A DNA stretch of 64,000 bases from Alphaproteobacteria bacterium (lineage in GTDB: Bacteria > Pseudomonadota > Alphaproteobacteria > Rhizobiales > Hyphomicrobiaceae). Location of the stretch: assembly GCA_019137195.1 (NCBI GenBank), contig JAGVSR010000111.1:46833-110832 (forward strand). Reading direction: 5' to 3'. Positions 44,011 to 52,232 of this stretch are shown one piece after another. The position numbers were made by a program, and so were the translations under genes. The notes beneath the pieces were generated by a model. It was given only the letters and a program-made list of their open reading frames with translations, had not been told where the DNA came from and made no database searches. Position 1 is the first letter of the stretch. Each line of letters opens with the position of its first letter.

Positions 44011-44028
44011 ATGACAGGCATGTGACGC
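44011..44028 (-). promoter_or_regulatory. Candidate Pho box before the GT4 glycosyltransferase
   Basis: On the minus strand: GCGTCAC-ATGC-CTGTCAT, with a perfect second half-site (7/7) and a 4/7 first one, correct 11-bp spacing and orientation, 85 bp from the start codon. Confidence 0.5.
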
Positions 44029-44114
44029 GCTCCGAGAGCGTGGCGCTTTTTTTGCCGGGACACGCCCCATCTGTCCTGCTATCTGGCGCGGGCTACTGAT
44101 CGTCGGGCGCAGAC

Positions 44115-45140
44115 ATGGCGGGCATCCTCGAACAACTCGTTGCTCTCAGTACGAGAGCTCCTTTGCCGGGCCTGGTCTGGGCGATCGGGACCGATAGCCA
44201 GGGCCAATCCCGCGAGATGGCGGCAGGGGAGGCGATCGCCGGTGAAGGCTGGCACTGGCTACACTTCAACTATTCTTCGGACCGGGCCTGTGCCCTGGTT
44301 GCGGGCCTGACGTCAATTCCGCACTCTGCGATCACGTTGCTCAAGACCGCTGACGCGCCGCCGCAAGTGCAGATTGAGGGTTCCGTTACGTACGGCATCC
44401 TCTCCGATCTGCATCGCGACATATCGGATTCGACCGGCAGCGTTGGATCGATGCACTTCGTGCTCACCGATCGCATCCTGATCACCGGTCGCCGCGGCCC
44501 GCTGGCGGCCGCTGGAGCCATCCGGCAGCGTCTGCTCTCCGGGCTCCGTCTCGAAAGCGCAGACGCGCTGCTTGACACGATCATCGAGCAAATACTCGAA
44601 ACCGTAGACGACTACATCGAGCGCCTCGGACGCGATGTCGACCGGATCGAGGACCGAATTATCGTAGGCTCGGCCGCCGGCGCGCGTGGGAAGCTCGCCG
44701 AGTACCGGCGAACAAGCGTACGTCTTCGCCGCCATGTTGCTGATATGAGATCGCTGTTTCTTCGTATCGAGCGTGAGAGCAAGCGTAGCATCGAGCCGCC
44801 GAAGCTCCTGGGCCTTGCAGCCCGCCTCCAGCAGGAGAGCGATCAGCTGGATCGCGATATTGCGGCTCTCAACGAGCGCGTACGCTCTCTGCAGGGAGAG
44901 GTCATGACCCTGCTTGCCGAGGAGACGAACAGAAACCTTCGGGTGTTGTCCGTCATATCTATCCTGTTCTTGCCGCCAACCTTCATTGCCGGGCTCTTCG
45001 GCATGAACCTGCACGGCATGGCATTCGCCGAATGGCCGGCGGGCTTCTGGGCCGCGACGGCAGTGTCCCTGTTCTCGTCTGCCCTTGTCGTTTGGGGCGT
45101 GATTCGCGCGGGAATTTTGACCTCAGGAGGGCTTGACTGA
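44115..45140 (+). CDS. CorA-type cation transporter (ZntB-like)
   Basis: 341-residue inner-membrane protein. The N-terminal cytoplasmic domain (residues 1-280) contains WHWLHFNYSSDR and a long helical stalk (LDTIIEQILETVDDYIERLGRDVDRIED, LRVLSVISILFLPPTFIAGLFG leading to the pore). The signature GMN is at FGMNLHGM, followed by the second TM. Length and the start style (GLVWAI) favour ZntB (zinc efflux or uptake) over CorA magnesium channels. Divergent from the GT4 gene. Metal-polyphosphate balance is one possible link to its neighbours. Confidence 0.88.
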   Translation: MAGILEQLVALSTRAPLPGLVWAIGTDSQGQSREMAAGEAIAGEGWHWLHFNYSSDRACALVAGLTSIPHSAITLLKTADAPPQVQIEGSVTYGILSDLHRDISDSTGSVGSMHFVLTDRILITGRRGPLAAAGAIRQRLLSGLRLESADALLDTIIEQILETVDDYIERLGRDVDRIEDRIIVGSAAGARGKLAEYRRTSVRLRRHVADMRSLFLRIERESKRSIEPPKLLGLAARLQQESDQLDRDIAALNERVRSLQGEVMTLLAEETNRNLRVLSVISILFLPPTFIAGLFGMNLHGMAFAEWPAGFWAATAVSLFSSALVVWGVIRAGILTSGGLD

Positions 45141-45179
45141 ACTTGCCAGCGCGTCAATTCGCGGGGGCGCTACCACGCG

Positions 45180-45525
45180 GAACCCCCGGAGCCGGACGCC
45201 GGCCACGTCGCGATCCGATCATGCATCGAGCCAGCGCCCCCAAAGTCCGGTAGCGCCCAGCGGCCAGTCTAGAAAGGCCACCGCTCCTGCCGTTCCTCCG
45301 CCCCGCTGCCGGCATGCCCCGGTAGCGGTCAAGGAGCCTGCCACTCCGAATACCAGGGCCGTCGGGCAAACGCTGAAGCCGTCCGGAAAGGCGACCGTGA
45401 AACGGTGACCTGTCAGGCGGTCGGCGCAGCTGGCGCGGCCGTCACCGTTCAGCCCGACACGGTGGACGGCGTCATCGACGATCACCGCCGCTCGCATCCG
45501 TCAGCCTCCGGCCGCCAGTGGGCTT
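45180..45525 (+). repeat. Right copy of the flanking imperfect direct repeat
   Basis: Matches 22370-22700 in the same orientation. In the plus frame it ends KPSGKATVKR followed by TGA (left copy: KPSEKATVKR), but upstream the frame is interrupted by small indels (near 45318), so the exported-protein gene is broken here. On the minus strand, in contrast, an ATG at 45497 with GGAGG 8 nt upstream opens 92 codons, MRAAVIVDDAVH and on, which continue through the repeat; the left copy has the same start (MRAAAMIDDAVH) but a frameshift. Which strand, if either, codes is unresolved. Confidence 0.6.
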
Positions 45526-45593
45526 ATGGCGCTTCGGGCCGATAGGAGACATGGTTGCAGGACGGGGCATGGCTTTGCCGGTCGTTCAGCCCG

Positions 45594-46247
45594 CTACGTG
45601 AGCCAAGTCCTCGTTTTGTCGGCCGCCGCAAAATGCGCCATTTGGTCAGCATGGGCCTTGCGGAAGGCAGGGCGTTCGATGACCCGTTTGATGTAGGCCT
45701 CGGTGGCCGGACGCTCGCCGTACGCGCGAACAAGGCCGACGCGGAGCACGTCCGCCATCAGCAGGTCCGCGACAGTAAAGCGATTTGCTGCGAGCCACTG
45801 GCGCTCGCCAAGCACTCTTTCCATGTGTGCGAGACGTTGGTTCATCCAACCAGAGAGGCCGTTATCAGGCTGACCTGAAATCGTCAGGAACCACCACGGC
45901 ACAGTTACCATCTCAATCGAATTGAGCGCGGCCACCACCCACTGCAACGTTTCCGCTTCGCCAACGGCATCGCGCGGCATCAATGCCTCGCTGCGGCGAG
46001 CAAGGTGCAGCAGACAAGCGCCGCTCTCAAACATGCTAACGTCGCCATCGGTCAGGTAGGGCACCTGTCCAAACGGTTGACGGTCGAGATGATTGGTCTC
46101 ACGACCGTCGAATGGCACAGTGCGCACCTCGTACGATAGGCCGGCTTCCTCTGCCGCCCATCGCAAGCGCAGGTCGCGGACGAAGCCGCGCGGGGCGTCC
46201 CCCGCAGGGACCCAGTCTAAGGTCCAGATGACCAATTTGTTTGCCAT
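45594..46247 (-). CDS. Glutathione S-transferase family protein
   Basis: 217 residues from ATG 46247. N-terminal thioredoxin-like domain: VIWTLDWVPAGDAPRGFVRDLRLRW, QPFGQVPYLTDGDVSMFESGACLLHL (the cis-Pro and Glu-Ser glutathione contacts). C-terminal helical domain with FTVADLLMADVLR. Substrate unknown. A single minus-strand gene between the right repeat and the gpm-like gene; 145 bp from the latter. Confidence 0.88.
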   Translation of the reverse strand: MANKLVIWTLDWVPAGDAPRGFVRDLRLRWAAEEAGLSYEVRTVPFDGRETNHLDRQPFGQVPYLTDGDVSMFESGACLLHLARRSEALMPRDAVGEAETLQWVVAALNSIEMVTVPWWFLTISGQPDNGLSGWMNQRLAHMERVLGERQWLAANRFTVADLLMADVLRVGLVRAYGERPATEAYIKRVIERPAFRKAHADQMAHFAAADKTRTWLT

Positions 46248-46392
46248 GGCCTCAAGTCTATTCTCGTTCCGCTTCAAGGCAACTTGGTCCACTCTTGATC
46301 CGTCGCGTCGATCCGCTTCGCTGGCTCGTCCGCTTTGCACTGCCGCCGGACGGGCGCCCGGTCAGTGTTGAGGGTTCTGACAACTGAGCCTG

Positions 46393-46977
46393 TCACATCC
46401 ACTCCACCCTTCCGTCCCTGATCACCATCACCTTGTCTTGCGGGGCGGGCAGATCCGGGACGCGCGCGACGTCGAGGCCGGCGAGATGCGCCGAGAGCGT
46501 TCGCATGGTTCCGCCGTGAGCCGTAATCAGCGTATCCCGGTCGACACCTTGCAGCCAATCGCAACAGCGGATCATCAGGTCCTCGTAGCTCTCGCCGCCC
46601 GTGGGCCGCCAGCGGTAGGGGTTCTTGGCGCGGAGCTCCAAGCCCTCGGGGTCGAGCGTCGGCAGATCCTTCTGCAGCGTGCCTTCCCAGTGCCCGTAAT
46701 TGAGCTCCTTCAAGCGCTCGTCGATCCGGTAGTCGCGCGCAGAGAGGCCGAGCGCGGTGCGCAAGATCTCCATCGTCTCGCGGGCTCTGACGAGCGGGCT
46801 CGACACGAAATCCACCTCGGCGAGGCCAGGCAGCAGCGCGCGCAAGGCTTCGCCGTTGCGCTTCGCCTGTGCGCGCCCCTTGCCGTTCATGGGAATGTCG
46901 GCCTGTCCCTGATAGCGCCGCTCGGCGTTCCAGTCCGTCTCGCCGTGGCGTACGATATAGAGGGTGATGTTGCGCAT
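46393..46977 (-). CDS. Histidine phosphatase (phosphoglycerate mutase-like)
   Basis: 194 residues. The phospho-His motif is LYIVRHGETDWN near residue 6-17, with SSPLVRARETMEIL, the acidic ELNYGHWEG and second His in ITAHGGTMRTL. This is the 2-His phosphatase branch; broad-specificity phosphatase is as likely as mutase activity. It lies 103 bp downstream of fabI on the same strand; in relatives I recall fabI-gpm-aroC adjacent, but here aroC is 25 kb away. Confidence 0.9.
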   Translation of the reverse strand: MRNITLYIVRHGETDWNAERRYQGQADIPMNGKGRAQAKRNGEALRALLPGLAEVDFVSSPLVRARETMEILRTALGLSARDYRIDERLKELNYGHWEGTLQKDLPTLDPEGLELRAKNPYRWRPTGGESYEDLMIRCCDWLQGVDRDTLITAHGGTMRTLSAHLAGLDVARVPDLPAPQDKVMVIRDGRVEWM

Positions 46978-47080
46978 CGAGTTCGAGGTGCCCGGTTCTA
47001 GGGCCTAGGCCGCTCGCATCGAATGACAGGGCCGGCGCACGATCGTCGTGTCCCGGCAGCCGGGCACCTGGAACCTAGAT

Positions 47081-47923
47081 CTATCCTTCACTCTTCTGCA
47101 CCGAGATATCCGGCGCATCCTCGTTTTTCATGCCCTGCACGTGGTAGCCGCTGTCCACGTGATGCACCTCGCCCGTGACGCCGCGCGAGAGATCCGAAAG
47201 GAGATAGAGAGCGGACGCGCCCACCTCCTCGATGGTGACCGTGCGCCGCAAGGGGGAGTTGTATTCGTTCCAGCGCAGGATGTAGCGGAAGTCCGAGATG
47301 CCGGATGCCGCGAGCGTCTTGATCGGCCCCGCGGACACGGCATTGACCCGGACTCCGCCCTTGCCGAGGTCGGCCGCGAGGTAGCGTACGGATGCCTCGA
47401 GCGCGGCCTTTGCCACGCCCATGACGTTGTAGTGCGGCATGACCTTCTCGGCCCCGTAGTAGGTGAGCGTCAGCATCGAGCCGCCATCGGTCATGAGCTT
47501 CTCGGCGCGCTGGGCGAGCGCGGTGAACGAGTAGCAGGAGACGAGCATCGTCTGAGTGAAATTACTCTCGCTCGTGTCCACGTAGCGCCCGTCGAGCTCG
47601 TTCTTGTCCGAGAAGGCGATGGCGTGGACCAGGAAGTCGAGCTTGCCCCAGGCCTTGCGGATTTGCTCGAACAGCTGGTCGACCGACTCCTTGTCGGTCA
47701 CGTCGCAGTGGAGCACGAGCTTGGACCCGAGCTCCTGCGCCAGCGGCTCCACGCGCTTCTTCAAGGCGTCGCCCTGGTAGGTGAGTGCGATCTCGCCCCC
47801 CTGCGCCGCCACGGCCTTGGCGATGCCCCAGGCGATCGAGCGGTTGTTGGCCACGCCCATGATGAGGCCGCGTTTGCCGGCCATGAGGTTGCCGGTGATC
47901 GCGCCCGCGTTCGGATCCGCCAT
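47081..47923 (-). CDS. fabI: Enoyl-[ACP] reductase (NADH), housekeeping FabI
   Basis: Last step of each fatty acid elongation cycle. 280 residues from ATG 47923 with AAAGG about 10 nt upstream (a TTG at 47941 is the alternative). GLIMGVANNRSIAWGIAKAV is the FabI cofactor site, LVHAIAFSDKNEL follows, and YNVMGVAK gives catalytic Tyr and Lys with the right spacing; AGPIKTLAASGI is the substrate loop, and HVDSGYHVQGM ends the core. The sequence is more typical than the copy at 28647-29411. Confidence 0.95.
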   Translation of the reverse strand: MADPNAGAITGNLMAGKRGLIMGVANNRSIAWGIAKAVAAQGGEIALTYQGDALKKRVEPLAQELGSKLVLHCDVTDKESVDQLFEQIRKAWGKLDFLVHAIAFSDKNELDGRYVDTSESNFTQTMLVSCYSFTALAQRAEKLMTDGGSMLTLTYYGAEKVMPHYNVMGVAKAALEASVRYLAADLGKGGVRVNAVSAGPIKTLAASGISDFRYILRWNEYNSPLRRTVTIEEVGASALYLLSDLSRGVTGEVHHVDSGYHVQGMKNEDAPDISVQKSEG

Positions 47924-48145
47924 TGGTTCGAGGCCTTTCAAGTTCTCGTGTTCGCTAAGTTGCGCGGCATCCTACACAAAAGACCTTGCCGGTCCAGAGG
48001 ACCACATGCTCAAAACGGTGCATGCCGGACCGGGCGCCATGGACCCCGGCTTTGCAGTCCTGGCGCCCGCGCAAGGCCATGAAAAGACATGCAAAAATCA
48101 AGTTGGCGGCGCGCGAGGCCTGAGTCCGAGATCGGGGAGGAAGCC

Positions 48146-48763
48146 GTGAAACTCTACTACGCAGCAGGATTGAGCTCGCTCGCCGCCCATATCGGTCTCG
48201 AGGAGACGGGCCTTCCCTTTGAGGCGGTCCCGGCCGACATCCGCGCCAAAGTCCTCCGTGACGGCAGCGACTACCGTGCCGTCAATCCGGTCGGCAACGT
48301 GCCGGCCCTGGTCCTCGACGACGGCACGCTCGTGACCGAAATACCGGCCATCCTGCAGTATCTCGCCGACCGCGTCCCGGAGCGCGGGCTGGCGCCGCCT
48401 GCCGGAACGCTCGCCCGGACCCGGCTTCAGAGCTGGCTCAACTTCGTTGCGACCGAGCTTCACCGCTATTTCACGCCGATCGTCAGCCCGGCGTTCTCGG
48501 AGGCCATCGGCGAGGCAGGCAAGGCCGCCTTTCGCGAGCGCATCGCCCTTCGCCTTGGCCATGTCGATCGCCATCTCTCGGCCAACAGCTATCTCATGGG
48601 CGAGGGCTATACGGTGGCAGACTGCTATGCCTTCATGGTGCTGCGCTTGGCGCCCCGCGCCGGTGTCGACCTCGCACCCTTTCCGAGCGTCGTTCGCTAC
48701 CGGGACTGCATCGCCGCGCGCCCGGCGGTGAAAGCAGCCTTGGCGAGGGAGGGGCTCACCTGA
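48146..48763 (+). CDS. Glutathione S-transferase (GstA/B type)
   Basis: 205 residues, GTG start at 48146 decided by GGGGAGG 6 nt upstream (an ATG at 48089 would add a non-homologous lead). KLYYAAGLSSLAAHIGLEETGLPFE, NPVGNVPALVLDDGTLVTEIPAILQYL, and a C-terminal TVADCYAFMVLRL. This is a beta/theta-like bacterial GST; a Ser or Cys near residue 10 would be catalytic. Divergent from fabI; 31 bp before the next secreted-protein gene. Confidence 0.9.
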   Translation: MKLYYAAGLSSLAAHIGLEETGLPFEAVPADIRAKVLRDGSDYRAVNPVGNVPALVLDDGTLVTEIPAILQYLADRVPERGLAPPAGTLARTRLQSWLNFVATELHRYFTPIVSPAFSEAIGEAGKAAFRERIALRLGHVDRHLSANSYLMGEGYTVADCYAFMVLRLAPRAGVDLAPFPSVVRYRDCIAARPAVKAALAREGLT

Positions 48764-48793
48764 TCGGCAGGCAATTCGGACGAGGTGACGACT

Positions 48794-49318
48794 ATGACCG
48801 TGCATACGATCGTCTCGGCTCTACGTGCCGCCGCGCTGTCCGGCGTCCTGGCCGCGGGTGGCGCGGCGGCAAACGAGCCTCTGCGCCTCGGCGGCCTCGC
48901 GCTGGACTACGATCCCGGATCTTGGCGCCTCGCGCGCTCGACCGCCGACGAGGCCGTGCTCGAGCCCCGGGGCGGCCTCGAAGGAGAGCAGGACCCGGTG
49001 CGCTTCGTGAGACGCCCGGGCGATGTCGAGCAGGTTTGCCGCGCGCTCGCCCATGAAACCTGGGCCGGCGACCTCTATGGCGACCCCGACCCGACCCCGA
49101 CCGACCTCGCCGGGCACCCCGCGCTCCGCCTCGCCGTCCACACCAGATGCCGCAACGCGACGCCCGTCGGCCACATCGCCTGCGTGGAAGCCGGTGGCAC
49201 CGTCTACGCCGTCATGACCGTGAATGCGATCGTCAGCTGCCGCGCCGACATACCGGTCCTCTTCCCCGACCCGGCGCCCCTCGACGAGCTGCTGAGGTCG
49301 CTGCGCATCGAGCCCTGA
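48794..49318 (+). CDS. Secreted hypothetical protein
   Basis: 174 residues from ATG 48794 (GAGGTG upstream; GTG 48785 is the alternative). A signal peptide (TIVSALRAAALSGVLAAGGAAA) is likely cleaved near ANEPL. The mature protein has a beta-rich look (LALDYDPGSWRLARS) and four Cys (VCRALAHE, CRNATPVGHIAC, VSCRADIP) that could form two disulfides. Family not recognised. It follows the GST gene closely and ends 20 bp from the convergent surface-antigen gene. Confidence 0.75.
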   Translation: MTVHTIVSALRAAALSGVLAAGGAAANEPLRLGGLALDYDPGSWRLARSTADEAVLEPRGGLEGEQDPVRFVRRPGDVEQVCRALAHETWAGDLYGDPDPTPTDLAGHPALRLAVHTRCRNATPVGHIACVEAGGTVYAVMTVNAIVSCRADIPVLFPDPAPLDELLRSLRIEP

Positions 49319-49338
49319 CGAGTTGATGATCCTGGGCC

Positions 49339-49827
49339 TTAGCCCTGCAACTCCCACCGTCCCCCCGTGCCGCGACAGGCGACACCTTCGGTCTTGCGGG
49401 TCGAAAGCCCGGTGGTCAGCATCACCACGATATGGCGGCAGACGGCGCCCTCTGCATTGCGGAACGAGTTTACCGGGTGGACGATTCCCGAAAGGCGACC
49501 GTTGTTGCGATGCCAGACGTACTTTTGGCCGTCACCGGCGTTCGTGAGTGCGTGCTGGATGCTGACCAGCGCGGCGATTTCGTCGCCTTCGTCGAGCGGT
49601 CCGGCGCCAAGGCCGGCGAACTTCGGCCGTGTCGACTTGCGGGCTTCCGGACAGCCGCACTCAGGGGCCTGCGGCGTTGCCTCGACCGGGGGAGCTGCCT
49701 CGCCGGTCACGTCGCCGGTGCCATCGGCAGCCCGGGCGAAATCGGGCATCAGGAACAGCGCGGCCGACAAGGAAAAGGCTACGACAGCAGCCGCTGCCAC
49801 CGGCAGCAGCGACGAATTCCTACTCAT
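49339..49827 (-). CDS. Outer-membrane surface antigen-like protein (RT0821/17-kDa type)
   Basis: 162 residues with an N-terminal signal or anchor (LLPVAAAAVVAFSLSAALFLM) and a C-terminal domain of the rickettsial 17-kDa/RT0821 surface type: YVWHRNNGRLSGIVHP, SFRNAEGAVCRHIVVML, and VACRGTGGRWEL. Such genes often stand divergently beside pdxH in rhizobia, as here. Role in the envelope is not established. Confidence 0.8.
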   Translation of the reverse strand: MSRNSSLLPVAAAAVVAFSLSAALFLMPDFARAADGTGDVTGEAAPPVEATPQAPECGCPEARKSTRPKFAGLGAGPLDEGDEIAALVSIQHALTNAGDGQKYVWHRNNGRLSGIVHPVNSFRNAEGAVCRHIVVMLTTGLSTRKTEGVACRGTGGRWELQG

Positions 49828-50039
49828 GACGCTTCACTCGACTGACAGGACGCGGGACAGGCCCGCTACAGGCGGGACCGGGTGCCATTTTTGCCGAACT
49901 CGGTTAAAAGGTGCTGAAGAGCTGTCACGCCCTTGGGCACCGGCTCCGCAGACAGGTGCAGGTCCGCGCGCCAGACTGGCGGAGCGGCCGCGCGCAGGCG
50001 AGAGTGCTGGTCATTGAGGGATCGACGACCTTGGACATC

Positions 50040-50672
50040 ATGGGACAGGCGGGCCGCGAGGCCGATTTCACGCAGGCCATCGAGCCGTTTCTCCTGTTCG
50101 AGAACTGGTACGGCGAGGCGGCGCGCGAGGAGCCGAGCGATCCCAACGGCATGGCATTGGCGACCGCCGACAGCCACGGTCTTCCCAATGTGCGCATGGT
50201 TCTCTTGAAGGGTGTCGACGGCCCGAGCCATCCGAAGCGCGGTTTCGTATTCTACACCAACCTCGGCAGCGCCAAGGGTCAGGAGCTCGCTGCCAACCCG
50301 CAGGCGGCGATCCTGTTCCACTGGAAGAGCTTGCGGCGCCAGGTTAGGGCACGCGGTGCCATCTCAGAGACCACGAAGGAGGAGGCGGACGAGTACTTCG
50401 CTTCCCGTCACCGCCTGTCGCGTCTCGGGGCCTGGGCGTCCAAGCAGTCGCAGCCTCTGGAGAGCCGCTTCGCTCTCGAGAAGCAGGTGGCGATCTATAC
50501 CGCTAAGTTCGGCATCTCCGAGATCCCGCGTCCCGAGCACTGGTCGGGCTTCCGGCTCACCCCGTTGGAGATCGAGTTCTGGCACGACCGTCCTCACCGC
50601 CTCCACGACCGCGTCGTTTTCCGCCGCCACCGTGACGACGAAGGCTGGCTGAGGACGCGGCTCTATCCGTGA
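50040..50672 (+). CDS. pdxH: Pyridoxine/pyridoxamine 5'-phosphate oxidase
   Basis: FMN enzyme making pyridoxal 5'-phosphate, the cofactor of TrpB here. 210 residues from ATG 50040: [57 protein letters not shown] (FMN-binding), [50 protein letters not shown] and WLRTRLYP end. All PdxH signatures are present; no strong ribosome-binding site is seen and GTG starts exist upstream. Confidence 0.94.
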   Translation: MGQAGREADFTQAIEPFLLFENWYGEAAREEPSDPNGMALATADSHGLPNVRMVLLKGVDGPSHPKRGFVFYTNLGSAKGQELAANPQAAILFHWKSLRRQVRARGAISETTKEEADEYFASRHRLSRLGAWASKQSQPLESRFALEKQVAIYTAKFGISEIPRPEHWSGFRLTPLEIEFWHDRPHRLHDRVVFRRHRDDEGWLRTRLYP

Positions 50673-51327
50673 GCTGGCGACGGGCCGATCGATCACGGGA
50701 TGAAGACTCTTGGCCACTTCAAGACCACCCCCCGAACCCGCCATTGCCGGCCCGCGCACGTGCCCCCCTCTGTGTCAAATCGCTGACCGACGGAGATCCG
50801 CAGGAAATTGATCCCGTTCTGACGGCTTGCGTGGATCGTCGCGGTGCTACACAGCAAGCCAGTCAGCGCTCGGACGGGGCGTTCGCGTGGATCGAGAGCG
50901 CGGCCGTTCTCATCGCTGCCGACATGAGAGTTGCCCGCCGGTACGCGGCATTCCTCGCACGAGCCGTGGGACGGGGCCTTGAGGGATCGTGAAGTTCTGC
51001 GGCCGTGCCGAGCGCTAACGTTGTCGCACCGCCAGGAGCCTGAGCAAACGCGTGACGCGTTGCCGGCTCACTCCGCCTGCCGTACCTTCTGCGGCATCGT
51101 TTTCAGGAAAAGCGGCAAGTTGCTCGCTATCGTTGAGCCGCCGCTTCTTGTCGACCTGTGCATCAGTCTGCTTGTTGGATACGATCGCTGCCGCGAAGGT
51201 GACCGCCCCTACCCGCTGTAGCGATGCGCAACAACCCAGGCGGTCGTGTGAGATCTACGCGCAGACAGCCCAGTCACGTACTATTGGTGGCGCACCGAAT
51301 CCAGTCACACCGCGAAAGGCTTCTGCA
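50673..51327. other. Gap of 655 bp without a supportable gene
   Basis: A plus-strand frame from 50669 (107 codons, GTG overlapping the pdxH stop) contains a plausible helix-rich end but no domain and an unlikely Pro-rich beginning, so I leave it out. The rest shows no RNA gene or palindrome that I trust. The methyltransferase promoter is probably near the right end. Confidence 0.35.
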
Positions 51328-52074
51328 TTGGACATTCCACGCATCTACAACGTCACCGAAAGTGCCCACCGCATCCATAACCCGTTCACACCCGAGAAGC
51401 TCGCCACTCTCGGCGCGGCGTTGCGCCTGGATCCGGGCACGCGTGTGCTCGACCTCGGCAGCGGCTCGGGCGAGATGCTGTGTACCTGGGCACGCGACTA
51501 CGGGATCAGTGGCACCGGTATCGACATGAGCAGGCTGTTCACCGAGCAAGCCAAACTCCGCGCAGAGGAGCTCGGCGTCGCCGATCGGATAGACTTCATC
51601 CACGGCGACGCCGCCGGCTACGTCGCCGAGGCAAAGGTCGGTGTGGCAGCCTGTGTGGGTGCCACGTGGATCGGTGGGGGAGTCGTCGGCACGATCGAGC
51701 TTCTTGCAAGAAGCCTCTGCACTGGAGGGATTATCCTCATCGGCGAGCCGTTCTGGCTGCAATTGCCGCCGACGGAAGACGTCGCCAGGGGGTGCCGTGC
51801 CGGTTCGATCTCCGACTTTCTCATGCTTCCGGAACTTCTCGCGTTGTTCGGCGAGCTAAACTACGACGTCGTGGAAATGGTTCTGGCAGATCAGGACAGC
51901 TGGGACAGGTACGAGGCCGCCAAGTGGCTCACCATGCGCCGATGGCTCGCAGCGAATCCCGACGACGACTTTGCGAAAGAGGTTCGCGCAGAACTGGACG
52001 TGGCACCCCAACGCCACGCCGCGTACACGCGTGAATACCTGGGATGGGGCGTGTTTGCGCTGATGGCGCGCTGA
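51328..52074 (+). CDS. SAM-dependent methyltransferase (class I)
   Basis: 248 residues from TTG 51328, chosen because AAAGG is about 9 nt upstream and the protein then starts at the natural fold (DIPRIYNVTESAHRIHNPFTPEK). SAM motif I is VLDLGSGSGEMLCTWARD at about 39-56, then GTGIDMSRLFTEQAK, FIHGDAAGY, and VGATWIGGG. UbiE/CFA-like Rossmann fold; substrate unknown. Unlike its neighbours it has no operon partner. Confidence 0.82.
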   Translation: MDIPRIYNVTESAHRIHNPFTPEKLATLGAALRLDPGTRVLDLGSGSGEMLCTWARDYGISGTGIDMSRLFTEQAKLRAEELGVADRIDFIHGDAAGYVAEAKVGVAACVGATWIGGGVVGTIELLARSLCTGGIILIGEPFWLQLPPTEDVARGCRAGSISDFLMLPELLALFGELNYDVVEMVLADQDSWDRYEAAKWLTMRRWLAANPDDDFAKEVRAELDVAPQRHAAYTREYLGWGVFALMAR

Positions 52075-52232
52075 TATGAGGCAACTGGGCATCCGGAGGA
52101 TCGTCGACGGCTGAGCCGCACCACAAGCAGGTGCGGCCTCCCTGGCACGGCGAGCCGAGGTCGACGACCCCGTCAGGTCCTCGATCGCCGGTTCACTGCA
52201 AACTGCCCGATGGTCGAGGCCGCCATGGATGC

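Noticed and set aside
50669..50992. 107-codon frame starting at the pdxH stop
   Set aside because: No ribosome-binding site, Pro-rich beginning and no family; only the overlapping GTG suggested it.
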